A DNA stretch of 20,767 nt. Source: PUND01 sp046538345 (GTDB lineage: Bacteria > Planctomycetota > Phycisphaerae > SM23-33). The DNA is taken from assembly GCA_046538345.1 (NCBI GenBank), contig JBKHJB010000019.1:1-20767 (forward strand). The letters are read 5' to 3'. The translations under genes and the position numbers were made by a program. Positions 9,674-16,823 of the stretch are shown piece by piece (position 1 is the first letter of the stretch; each line of letters begins with the position of its first letter). The notes beneath the pieces were generated by a model. It made no database searches. It saw only the letters and a program-made list of their open reading frames with translations, and had not been told where the DNA came from.

Positions 9674-11779
9674 ATGGGAGAAGTCATGAACGCACAGAGC
9701 CGTTTTGTCATGCCGGTCGCACTGGCTGCGGTGCTTATGGGCCTGGTTTTGGCATCCGCCTGCGCCGCTAATAACCCGGCCGGGCCGAACGTACCCACGG
9801 ACAATCCCGTCGCGACGTTCTACGACGGCCAGGCGGGCTACCCCGCCTGGACGGACCGCATCGCCTGGGGTCGTGTCATCGACATGAGCCGCTACGCCAA
9901 CGGCGATACGGAATTCGAGCGGTTCGAAAACGCCCGCGACGAACTTCACGCTACCGGCGGAGGCGTGCTGTACTACCCCGCGGGCACGTACGACTTCTCC
10001 GACCGACCGGCTACAGGGCCCGACGGGGCAGGGCTGATGCTTCGCAGCGGTGTGATCATTCGCGGTGAGAAGCCGCCGGCGGGTAGGGACTCCGCCGTCG
10101 GTGGTGACGGGCTTAAGCCGCCCACACGTTTCATACTCGGCTTTCAGCAGCGTGCCGGGGGACAAGTGCCGCTGGATTGGAACATCATCGGCCTGAAGCC
10201 GTCGAAAGGCGAACGCCTCGCCGACGTGGACAATGTGGGAGTCTGCTGGGTGCACCTCGAAGGCGGGACGGTATATTTCGGACCGGACTTCGACTGGGGC
10301 GAGGACGCAACCTGGTCGAATGCCGGTAGTTGGCGAAGCGCCTTCGTCAAGACCGACTGGGCCGACCGCGTGCCGGACGGGACCCACCCCGGCGACCCAT
10401 TCATGGCCGGACCTGTCCACATCGGCAGCAATCACGGCCGTGACCCGGACGGAACGCCTTTCGAGGGCGCGCCGGGTATCGAGCCGGTCTCCGACGTCGA
10501 TCGCTTCCGCGGCGCGGGCGACGGACGGCTGGTCATCGGCTGCGTGTTCGAGGACTCGGCCGTTCTGAACGACTACGACACCGCCGGCAGAAAGGAAGCA
10601 CCCGAGGGCTTCGGACCGGATGGCTTCCATATGGCCCGTTATGCCGCGCGCATAGCGACGTACGGCTCGCGCGTGTTCATCGCCAACAACCACCTGCCCA
10701 TCGGCGGGGAGAGACACTTTGCCTACGAGCAGACCACCGTCCGCACCAGGCCCGGCCGGGGCAACGACTATCACATCGAATCTACACGCACGAGCCGGGT
10801 ACTGTTCGACTACGGTCGGGTCATGGGCATAGACGTCAATAAGGACCTGCTGGCCCTGCTCCAGGCGCCTCTGCGAGACGACTACACCCGCGGCTACCAC
10901 TCACCGGGCGTCGCTGTGATCGACAACCGCGTCGCCAACCACGGACACAAGGGCTTCAACCTCTCCGGGCGATGGATGGTCGTCCGCGGCAACCTCAATG
11001 AACGCGAGATACTTCGCGGCGGAGGCGACCCCTACGACATCGGTGGCTGGCGCCTGACACTGGACGGGTTCGTGGAAAGTTCACCCGGCGGCGGTGGGAT
11101 GATTTCCGACAACTACAGCCGGGCTTTCGACATGGCCGGGCGCGACCTGTGGCTGGATGCCAATTACTACGAGAACCTCGGCTCCGATCCCGGCAACGAC
11201 GGCGAGGGGATACTCTGCCAGAATCACAACGGCACGCACATCCGCTCGTGGGCTGTAACGCGGACCATGCACAAACGCGGCGAAGGCAAGGCGAGCTACA
11301 TCGGCGGCTGGGCCGTCGGCGTCCAGGGCATGCTGCTGGCATGGAACAGCACACCGGGAACAGTGGGCATGCCGGCCAGACCAATAGAGCCCGCCGATAT
11401 CGCCATCGTCGCCAACGACGCCGGCGGACTTGCCGCGCCGCAAGGCGCCGTTACCCGAGACCCGCCGGGCGAGCTTCACCCGCCACGGATCGTCCGCGCC
11501 GAGATTGTGGACGGCGACGCCGTGCGGATACGCTGGGCCGACGCCACCGACACGGAAATCGGCTATCGGATAGACAGGCGCATCGGCGACGGGCCTTGGT
11601 CGACGATCGCGTATCGTCCGCCGCAGATACAGGGACACGAACTGAACCAGCCCGAATGGCGCGACTACCTCGCCCCGACGGGGTGCGAGCTACGATACAG
11701 GGTGGCCGCCATAAAGAGCGACGACGGCGACCAGGGCTTAAGCCAGCCCACCAATCCGGTCACACTTCAAGCCCGGTAG
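9674..11779 (+). CDS. Exported right-handed beta-helix protein with C-terminal FnIII domain
   Basis: A 701-residue exported protein. Residues about 10-30 form a signal peptide ending LASACAANN; a Cys at 30 could be lipidated, though the -3 position is Ala and not the usual Leu/Val. The segment ARDELHATGGGVLYYPAGTYDF (about 83-104) is the typical first coil of pectate-lyase-superfamily beta-helices, and later turns recur as VGVCWVHLEGGTVYFG, RLVIGCVFEDSAVLND and GVAVIDNRVANHGHKGFNL. The last ~90 residues (PPRIVRAEIVDGDAVRIRW ... LRYRVAAIKS) are an FnIII domain. A polysaccharide-binding or lyase role is likely, but catalytic residues cannot be assigned from sequence. Start: GAGG lies 8 nt before the ATG at 9674 and GGAG lies 5 nt before an ATG at 9686; either is plausible. 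Divergent from the small Cys gene. Confidence 0.8.
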   Translation: MGEVMNAQSRFVMPVALAAVLMGLVLASACAANNPAGPNVPTDNPVATFYDGQAGYPAWTDRIAWGRVIDMSRYANGDTEFERFENARDELHATGGGVLYYPAGTYDFSDRPATGPDGAGLMLRSGVIIRGEKPPAGRDSAVGGDGLKPPTRFILGFQQRAGGQVPLDWNIIGLKPSKGERLADVDNVGVCWVHLEGGTVYFGPDFDWGEDATWSNAGSWRSAFVKTDWADRVPDGTHPGDPFMAGPVHIGSNHGRDPDGTPFEGAPGIEPVSDVDRFRGAGDGRLVIGCVFEDSAVLNDYDTAGRKEAPEGFGPDGFHMARYAARIATYGSRVFIANNHLPIGGERHFAYEQTTVRTRPGRGNDYHIESTRTSRVLFDYGRVMGIDVNKDLLALLQAPLRDDYTRGYHSPGVAVIDNRVANHGHKGFNLSGRWMVVRGNLNEREILRGGGDPYDIGGWRLTLDGFVESSPGGGGMISDNYSRAFDMAGRDLWLDANYYENLGSDPGNDGEGILCQNHNGTHIRSWAVTRTMHKRGEGKASYIGGWAVGVQGMLLAWNSTPGTVGMPARPIEPADIAIVANDAGGLAAPQGAVTRDPPGELHPPRIVRAEIVDGDAVRIRWADATDTEIGYRIDRRIGDGPWSTIAYRPPQIQGHELNQPEWRDYLAPTGCELRYRVAAIKSDDGDQGLSQPTNPVTLQAR

Positions 11780-11912
11780 GAACCCCGCTCGAGCCGCCGC
11801 CCAAACCGACAGACAGATCCGAAGATATGGCTCCTCCCGCGGGCAGGTGTTCATAAGCTCATCATGGCAAGGATCTTGTCATAACGCAGCCAGTGGATCT
11901 CCCGATAGTGGC

Positions 11913-11941
11913 TTGAATGAGAGGACGTTCTCCGCTACTAT
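11913..11941 (+). promoter_or_regulatory. Sigma70-type promoter of ars unit 1
   Basis: TTGAAT at 11913-11918 and TACTAT at 11936-11941 are separated by exactly 17 bp. Transcription should start near 11948, inside the palindrome that follows, about 38 nt before the arsR start codon. Confidence 0.7.
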
Positions 11942-11957
11942 GTGAGCAATTGCTCAC
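11942..11957. promoter_or_regulatory. Perfect 16-bp palindrome, probable ArsR operator
   Basis: GTGAGCAATTGCTCAC reads identically on both strands and begins on the base after the -10 hexamer, so it covers the expected transcription start. A dimeric repressor bound here would block initiation. The adjacent arsR gene is the obvious candidate; binding is inferred, not shown. The half-site GTGAGC resembles the lac operator half-site, which is coincidental given the context. Confidence 0.65.
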
Positions 11958-11985
11958 GCAGCCAACGGTACACTGGGAGCCAACA

Positions 11986-12312
11986 ATGCCTGAGCCGGAC
12001 GAAAAGCTTCACCAAATGAAGGCCGAAGTACTCGCGGCCGCTGGTCATCGGATCCGCCTGGCGATTGTCGAGATGCTCGCCGACGGCGAGATGTGCGTCT
12101 GTGACATCACCGAGCGGCTCAAAGCCGAGCGGTCCAACGTATCGCGGCACCTGGGTGTGCTGACCCGCGCGGGTCTGCTTTCGGCACGCAAGGACGGGCT
12201 GCGGATGCTCTATCGTCTGCGGACGCCGTGCATACTCAAGTTCCTCGACTGCGTCACGGATGTCGTCCGTCATCGGCTCCGTGAAGAGCAGGAGCTGCTG
12301 GAACGCCTCTGA
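11986..12312 (+). CDS. arsR: ArsR/SmtB-family arsenic-responsive repressor 1
   Basis: A 108-residue winged-helix repressor. The recognition region is ERSNVSRHLGVLTRAGLL (about 49-65), with the beta-wing at SARKDGLRMLYRL. The metalloid-sensing EMCVCD motif (C37, C39) matches the ELCVCDL element in helix 3 of E. coli-type ArsR, which binds As(III) or Sb(III) and releases DNA. C82 and C89 lie near the C-terminus and could supply a third thiol. I use the ATG at 11986 (GGGAG 7 nt upstream); an in-frame ATG at 11917 lies within the promoter. It heads the unit, is probably autoregulated through the palindrome at 11942-11957, and is followed after 54 bp by the permease. Confidence 0.9.
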   Translation: MPEPDEKLHQMKAEVLAAAGHRIRLAIVEMLADGEMCVCDITERLKAERSNVSRHLGVLTRAGLLSARKDGLRMLYRLRTPCILKFLDCVTDVVRHRLREEQELLERL

Positions 12313-12366
12313 CACCGCCGCGAATCGAACTGATCCTGCCCCGAACGTACCTCACGGAAACAGACT

Positions 12367-13914
12367 ATGAGTTTACGTAACGAATGGAAAAAGCTTCTTC
12401 TGCTGGTGGCGGTGTTCCTGGCGTTCTTCTGGCTGCCTGTGGGCTGGGAGCGCTTCACCGGCGGCATCATGGAGGCGCTGCGCTTGACCAAGTGGTACGC
12501 GCGGGAGCACGTACTGCTGTGCCTGGTGCCGGCGTTTTTCATCGCCGGGGCCATAGCTGTATTCATCAGCCAGGCGTCGGTTATGAAGTATCTCGGGGCC
12601 AAGGCCCACAAGGTCCTCGCCTATGGCGTGGCGAGCGTGTCGGGGTCGATACTGGCGGTCTGTTCCTGCACGGTGCTGCCGCTGTTCGCCGGCATCTGGC
12701 GGATGGGCGCCGGGCTGGGTCCGGCGACGGCTTTTCTCTACTCCGGACCGGCGATCAACGTGCTGGCGATCATCCTGACCGCCCGCATCCTGGGACCTGA
12801 ACTGGGCATCGCCCGCGCGGTCGGGGCGATCGGCTTCAGCGTCGTCATCGGACTGATCATGCACTTTATCTACCGCCGCGAGGAGCTGGAAAAGGCCAAC
12901 GGGCAAGCCGACTTGCCCGAACCGGAAGTCTCCAGACCGCTGTGGAAAAATGCGGTTTTCTTTGCCGTTATGATAGGCGTGCTGGTATTCGCCAACTGGG
13001 GCGCGCCGGGCACGTGGGACTACCAGTTGCCCAGCGGCGAGAGCGTTCGCGTTGACATAGCCGAGGCCCCGTTTGATCCGCACGAGCCGGAGGCCAGTTT
13101 TACGTTGCGGCCGGAAGCCGCACCGGCGGACGGCTCGGCGGACTTGAAAGTCCCGGCGGAGCGTTTTCTGGAGAATCGTCAAGCCGCCCCCGGTTTCTGG
13201 TCGGCGGTCTGGCAGAGTAAGTGGCTCATTACGGCTGCCTTCGGCGTCGGCTTCGCACTGGTGCTGATTTTCTGGCTGTCGGTGGCGTGGTGGAAGGTGG
13301 CCCTGGCGGCCATCCCGCCGGTGATATTGGCCTCGGTCTTGCCGACCGAAGGTCTATGGGTACTGCTGCCGTTCTCGGCGGCGATTCTCGGTGTTTCGAT
13401 GGTCCTGGAGACCAGTAAAGGCGAAGGCGAAGAATGGTTCGAAGCGACGTGGGGCTTCGCGAAACAGATCCTGCCGCTTTTGTTCTTCGGCGTTATTGTC
13501 GCGGGCTTCCTTCTGGGTCGGCCGGGCCATCCGGGGCTGATCCCCAGCAGGTACGTCGAGATGCTCGTCGGCGACAGCCCGGACGCGATGCTGACTATCA
13601 CCGGCTGGGGCGGCGGCGGCTTCGAGAGCGTCGCACGCGGCGTCTGGCCTCTGTGGACAAACTTCTTCGCCAGCGTATTCGGCGCGTTCATGTACTTCGC
13701 CACGCTGACGGAGGTGCCCATCCTCCAGGGGCTGATCGGCGCGGGCATGGGCCGGGGACCGGCACTGGCGCTGCTGCTGGCCGGACCTGCTCTGAGCTTG
13801 CCGAACATGCTGGTCATCCGCAGCGTCATGGGCACACGAAAGACCATCGTCTTCTGCTCGCTGGTGGTCGTGATGTCCACGACCGCCGGCATTATTTTCG
13901 GAACTGGCATGTAG
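12367..13914 (+). CDS. ArsP/UPF0718-family permease
   Basis: A 515-residue inner-membrane permease of the PF03773 (ArsP_1) type, whose members export trivalent organoarsenicals or metal ions. The hallmark CSCTVLPLFAGI (C99, C101) in the first half is followed by LGPATAFLYSGPAINVLAI, and the second repeat holds TEVPILQGLIGAGMGRGPALALLLAGPALSLPN. These are the two pseudo-symmetrical helix bundles of the family. Between them, about residues 215-280, lies a hydrophilic insert (WDYQLPSGESVRVDIAEAPF ...) probably outside the membrane, which makes the protein much longer than typical ArsP of about 300 residues. The substrate cannot be set by sequence: arsenic is inferred from arsR, while some relatives move Cu or Zn. 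The DGC gene follows after 10 bp with a strong ribosome site. Confidence 0.85.
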   Translation: MSLRNEWKKLLLLVAVFLAFFWLPVGWERFTGGIMEALRLTKWYAREHVLLCLVPAFFIAGAIAVFISQASVMKYLGAKAHKVLAYGVASVSGSILAVCSCTVLPLFAGIWRMGAGLGPATAFLYSGPAINVLAIILTARILGPELGIARAVGAIGFSVVIGLIMHFIYRREELEKANGQADLPEPEVSRPLWKNAVFFAVMIGVLVFANWGAPGTWDYQLPSGESVRVDIAEAPFDPHEPEASFTLRPEAAPADGSADLKVPAERFLENRQAAPGFWSAVWQSKWLITAAFGVGFALVLIFWLSVAWWKVALAAIPPVILASVLPTEGLWVLLPFSAAILGVSMVLETSKGEGEEWFEATWGFAKQILPLLFFGVIVAGFLLGRPGHPGLIPSRYVEMLVGDSPDAMLTITGWGGGGFESVARGVWPLWTNFFASVFGAFMYFATLTEVPILQGLIGAGMGRGPALALLLAGPALSLPNMLVIRSVMGTRKTIVFCSLVVVMSTTAGIIFGTGM

Positions 13915-13924
13915 GAGAATCGAA

Positions 13925-14350
13925 ATGAGTGATTGTTATGGAACCTCGAAACCGACCAATGAAGTGTCCTGCTGCGGAAGCGACGCGGACAAAGTCGTGC
14001 TGCTGTATGCGTGCAGCGGCGGCGCGAACGTCGGCGAGATTTCCGACCGTGCCGCACGCGAACTGATGTTCGCCGGCGAGGGCATCATGTTCTGCCTGGC
14101 CGGGTTGGGCGGCGACATCCAGGGCATGGTCCAGACCGCCCGCGACGCCGACGTGAACCTCGTTATCGACGGCTGTCCCATGGACTGCGCCAAGAAGGCC
14201 TTCGATCGTCACGGCGTCACCAATTACAAGCAGATCAAGGTGACCGACCTGGGTATCGAAAAGGCCAAGGGCGTGCAATGCACCGATGAACAGGTCGGCC
14301 AGGTCGTGACCGTCGCGCGAGAGAAACTTAGAGAACTCAAGAACCAGTAA
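13925..14350 (+). CDS. DGC-domain putative zinc-binding protein
   Basis: A 141-residue soluble protein with the DGC-domain signature (PF08859): YACSGGANVGEISDRAARELM, MFCLAGLGG and IDGCPMDCAKK. Cysteines C30, C57, C84 and C88 are the conserved set, presumed to bind zinc; C4, C16-C17 and C119 are additional. Its reaction is unknown. Members commonly accompany metal and arsenic permeases and small thioredoxins, which fits this placement. The ATG has an ideal AGGAG 7 nt upstream, only 10 bp after the permease stop, so it is in the same operon. The N-terminal CC pair followed by a charged stretch suggests a flexible metal-handling tail (inference). Confidence 0.88.
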   Translation: MSDCYGTSKPTNEVSCCGSDADKVVLLYACSGGANVGEISDRAARELMFAGEGIMFCLAGLGGDIQGMVQTARDADVNLVIDGCPMDCAKKAFDRHGVTNYKQIKVTDLGIEKAKGVQCTDEQVGQVVTVAREKLRELKNQ

Positions 14351-14364
14351 CGGGAGAGTTGACT

Positions 14365-14598
14365 ATGAAGAAGTTGCAGATACTTGGAACGGGCTGCCCG
14401 AAGTGCCAAAAGCTGGCCGAGAACGCCGAGACCGCCGCCAAGGCCCTCGCCATCGAGTACGAGTTGGAAAAGGTTACGGACATCGGTGAAATCACGAAGA
14501 TGGGCGTGATGATGACCCCCGCGCTGGCCGTGGACGGCGAGGTCAAGGTCGCCGGCAAGGTCGCCGACGCCGACGAGATCAAGGACATGCTCGCGTGA
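14365..14598 (+). CDS. Small redox-active disulfide protein (thioredoxin fold, CPKC)
   Basis: A 77-residue minimal thioredoxin-fold protein of the 'redox-active disulfide protein 2' type, beginning MKKLQILGTGCPKCQKL with the active-site pair C11/C14. The cis-Pro loop is seen as GVMMTPALAVDGEV. It is cytoplasmic, with no signal. The ATG at 14365 is preferred over an in-frame TTG two codons upstream; GGGAG lies 8 nt before it. It is likely to exchange disulfides with a neighbour, perhaps the DGC protein or the ArsF-like protein. By context it might fill the role of ArsE in an ArsEFG-type system, but I cannot establish that from sequence. Its stop codon overlaps the next start as GTGA. Confidence 0.9.
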   Translation: MKKLQILGTGCPKCQKLAENAETAAKALAIEYELEKVTDIGEITKMGVMMTPALAVDGEVKVAGKVADADEIKDMLA

Positions 14599-14891
14599 AG
14601 ACCGCACAAACGCGACCTTCCGCGTCGAAGCGGGTCTGGCTTCGATTGGTCGGGCCCTGGCTGCGATTCTTCGGCATGTGGTCCGGGCTGTTCGCCCTGA
14701 TCAGCGGCTCGTCGGTATGCCCGTGCTGCGGAAAGCCGGCGTGTCCGGCCGGGGCGTTCAGCGCTTGGCTGCTGGGCGGGATGCTGACGGCGGGCTTCTA
14801 TCTGCCGCGGCGACTGTGGCGACTGGGCGGGTCTTTGCTCGCCTGCCTCAGGACGGAACACGGAAAGACCGTCGAAGGCGGCAGGCCGTGA
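14595..14891 (+). CDS. Small cysteine-rich membrane protein, unknown
   Basis: A 98-residue protein starting at GTG (14595-14597), whose GTGA overlaps the stop of the CPKC gene, indicating translational coupling. It has a basic N-terminus, a hydrophobic helix at about 24-40, a tight cysteine cluster C42-x-C44-C45-x4-C50 (VCPCCGKPACP), and a second hydrophobic helix at about 53-70 followed by an Arg-rich segment. The cysteine loop would thus sit between two helices at the membrane surface, probably on the outer side by the positive-inside rule. I do not recognise a named family. A metalloid-binding or thiol-exchange role in the envelope is inferred from the cluster and from thioredoxin neighbours. 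Confidence 0.75.
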   Translation: MKTAQTRPSASKRVWLRLVGPWLRFFGMWSGLFALISGSSVCPCCGKPACPAGAFSAWLLGGMLTAGFYLPRRLWRLGGSLLACLRTEHGKTVEGGRP

Positions 14892-14992
14892 AATCCGCCG
14901 CGAAATTGTTGTATATCGAGATGCGTCTTGATGCGGCTTGTCTCGGCGGGAAGCGGTTCGCGGTGGAGCTTATAAAAGCGAGCACGACATGA
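14888..14992 (+). CDS. Possible 34-aa peptide in the overlap chain
   Basis: GTG at 14888 opens a 34-codon frame (MKSAAKLLYIEMRLDAACLG ... ending IKASTT) whose start overlaps the preceding stop as GTGA and whose TGA at 14990-14992 overlaps the next start as ATGA. Without it, a 97-bp gap would break a tightly packed operon. It has no membrane segment and one cysteine. No independent ribosome site is visible. It could be a real small protein, a coupling leader that carries ribosomes to the thioredoxin gene, or chance. Confidence 0.35.
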   Translation: MKSAAKLLYIEMRLDAACLGGKRFAVELIKASTT

Positions 14993-15666
14993 TGGATTTG
15001 GCAGTGATAATTCTGTCATTCCCGGCACAATGCTGTCCGCTCTTCGGAAGCGGAGAACGAAAGGTCAGCGACTTCGCCGTGCTGTTGGGGTTCGTGCTTA
15101 TCTTCGCTCTGTGGCAGGCGGTCAAGTGGACCCGGGCGACCTGGAAGACCGAAGAATCCGACACCGCCGGAAGGTTCGCAAAGGTCGGGATCATCGTAGT
15201 TCTTTCGGGCGCGACTTTGGCACTGGCCAGCACGCAGGTAGTGGCGCTGGTGGGCGATTACGCCGGCGATGCCGCCGGTGTCTCCACCACCACCCGAGGT
15301 ATCCCGAAGCTGGTGGACCTCGGGTCAAAGACCTGTATCCCCTGCCAGCAAATGGCCCCAATTCTGAGCGAGTTGACGCGCGAATATGAGGGCGTTTTCG
15401 ATGTGGAGTTCATCGACGTGGGACTGCGCGAAAACCAGGCGCTGGCCGAGCACTACGGCATACGAGGGATCCCCACGCAGATATTCTTCGATGCCCGGGG
15501 CAATGAGCTTTGGCGACACGAGGGTTTTATGAGCAAAGCGGATATCCTCGCCAGGTGGCGACAGCTCGGGCTGGACTTTGATACCGGGTCCGAGACCAGC
15601 GAGCGAAACTCAGACACCCCCGTCGGAGCCGCCGAAGACGAAGACTTCGTCGAATTACAGCATTAA
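14989..15666 (+). CDS. Membrane-anchored thioredoxin-domain protein
   Basis: A 225-residue protein. Residues 1-20 carry a Cys pair (FPAQCCPLFG, C15-C16), two transmembrane helices follow at about 26-47 and 65-88, and then a thioredoxin domain with active site C116-IP-C119 in SKTCIPCQQMAPIL and cis-Pro loop GIRGIPTQIFFD. The tail is acidic. With two helices the N-terminus and Trx domain lie on the same side; given the exported homologue next door, the periplasmic side is more likely (inference). The start is taken as the first of two adjacent ATGs (14989), which overlaps the TGA of the 34-aa frame; a TTG or ATG further upstream would disturb that arrangement. Its Trx domain closely resembles that of the following lipoprotein. 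Confidence 0.85.
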   Translation: MMDLAVIILSFPAQCCPLFGSGERKVSDFAVLLGFVLIFALWQAVKWTRATWKTEESDTAGRFAKVGIIVVLSGATLALASTQVVALVGDYAGDAAGVSTTTRGIPKLVDLGSKTCIPCQQMAPILSELTREYEGVFDVEFIDVGLRENQALAEHYGIRGIPTQIFFDARGNELWRHEGFMSKADILARWRQLGLDFDTGSETSERNSDTPVGAAEDEDFVELQH

Positions 15667-15715
15667 CCACAAGCCGTCGCAACGACGGCAAGGCATGCAA
15701 ACATGGAGTTTTTAT

Positions 15716-16822
15716 ATGTTTTCAGAACAACGCAGACACACCAAGTGCGGCCGCGCCAGGCATTGGACGACGACAGTATTTGTCGCTGTATTGTTGGTGA
15801 CAGTGGCGACCGGCTGCTCAAAGGCGGATGAAAAACCGGCCGAGACCTCCGCCGCCGACAACAGCCCAACCGGCGACGAAGCCGGTCCTGCACAAACGCA
15901 GGTCCCGATCCCGCAACCGTCCGCATCCGACGCAACGACAACGGCCGACAACACGCCGACCTCTCTGCCGGCATTTCAGATAGACGAGGACGCCCCGACG
16001 GTGGAGCAGAAGTATCCCGGACTGGCGTCGGCGGGGCTTGTCCACGCCAAGCTAACGGACCTGTCGGAAGACGTGCTCCTGCGAGCGGACGACATGGCCG
16101 TTACGCAGAGCGACATCGACGCACAGGTCGCCGACGCGCCCGAAGATATGCGCGAGCAGCTCCGCAAGAATGCCTTCTTCCTGCTGGAGCAGACGGCCAC
16201 GCAGAAGCTCCTTGTTCAAGAGGCGCGGAAGGCAAACGGCGACGGAGCCGTCGAAGAGCAGTCTTTGGTTCAGTCATACTTCGAGGCGATGGTGGACGAG
16301 CTGGAAGTAACCGACCGGGAGGTGGCGGAGTTCTACGAAGACAACCGAGACCTCGTCGGCGGTGCGACGCTTGAGCAGGTGAGGGAGCAGATTCGACAAT
16401 ACTTGCTCCAGAAGAAACAGCAAAAGCTGGTGAATCGTCATGTCCGGACGCTGGCACAGCGCACGCCCGTAGCCGTGGACGCCGGCTGGGTCAAGACCCA
16501 TGCCAAGCTCGCCAAAGACAATCCCGTTGACAATGCCCGCGCCAGCGGCAAGCCGACGTTCGCGAACTTCGGCGCCGAGGGTTGTGTACCCTGCGACAGG
16601 ATGGAGCCGATGCGCGAGGAAATCCGCGAAGAATACGAGGGGAAGCTTAACGTCGTTTTCGTTCACGTCGGACAGGACCAGGTCCTCGCCTCCCGCTACG
16701 GCGTGCAGGGCATTCCGACGCTGGTGTTCTTCGACGCCGAAGGCAACGAGGTCTTCCGTCATACCGGCTACATGGAGCGGGAGAAGGTAGAGGAGAAACT
16801 CGCGGAACTGGGAGTCAAGTAG
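15716..16822 (+). CDS. Lipoprotein fusing a SurA/PpiC-N-like region to a thioredoxin
   Basis: A 368-residue exported protein. The signal peptide ends TVATGC, so Cys34 is probably lipidated. A Thr/Pro/Ala-rich linker runs to about 90. Residues about 120-250 are helical and resemble the N-terminal chaperone part of SurA/PpiC-type foldases (VLLRADDMAVTQSDIDAQVA, then EQTATQKLLVQEARK), but no parvulin domain follows. The C-terminal thioredoxin domain has C290-VP-C293 and the cis-Pro loop GVQGIPTLVFFD. It should act in the periplasm as a tethered thiol oxidoreductase, with the helical part perhaps holding a client. The ATG at 15716 has GGAG at a 7-nt spacer and begins a proper signal peptide; longer in-frame starts do not. 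It follows the membrane Trx by 49 bp. Confidence 0.85.
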   Translation: MFSEQRRHTKCGRARHWTTTVFVAVLLVTVATGCSKADEKPAETSAADNSPTGDEAGPAQTQVPIPQPSASDATTTADNTPTSLPAFQIDEDAPTVEQKYPGLASAGLVHAKLTDLSEDVLLRADDMAVTQSDIDAQVADAPEDMREQLRKNAFFLLEQTATQKLLVQEARKANGDGAVEEQSLVQSYFEAMVDELEVTDREVAEFYEDNRDLVGGATLEQVREQIRQYLLQKKQQKLVNRHVRTLAQRTPVAVDAGWVKTHAKLAKDNPVDNARASGKPTFANFGAEGCVPCDRMEPMREEIREEYEGKLNVVFVHVGQDQVLASRYGVQGIPTLVFFDAEGNEVFRHTGYMEREKVEEKLAELGVK

Positions 16823-16823
16823 A

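Noticed and set aside
11942..11957. A lac-type operator
   Set aside because: The GTGAGC half-site is similar, but there is no LacI-family gene here and the arsR gene follows directly.
14938..14988. Upstream extension of the membrane thioredoxin
   Set aside because: The added residues are charged and lack a ribosome site, and the double ATG at 14989 fits the stop-start overlap.
14888..15666. Selenocysteine read-through of the TGA at 14990-14992 joining the 34-aa frame to the thioredoxin
   Set aside because: The thioredoxin is in a different reading frame, and no selenocysteine-insertion-like hairpin is evident after the TGA.
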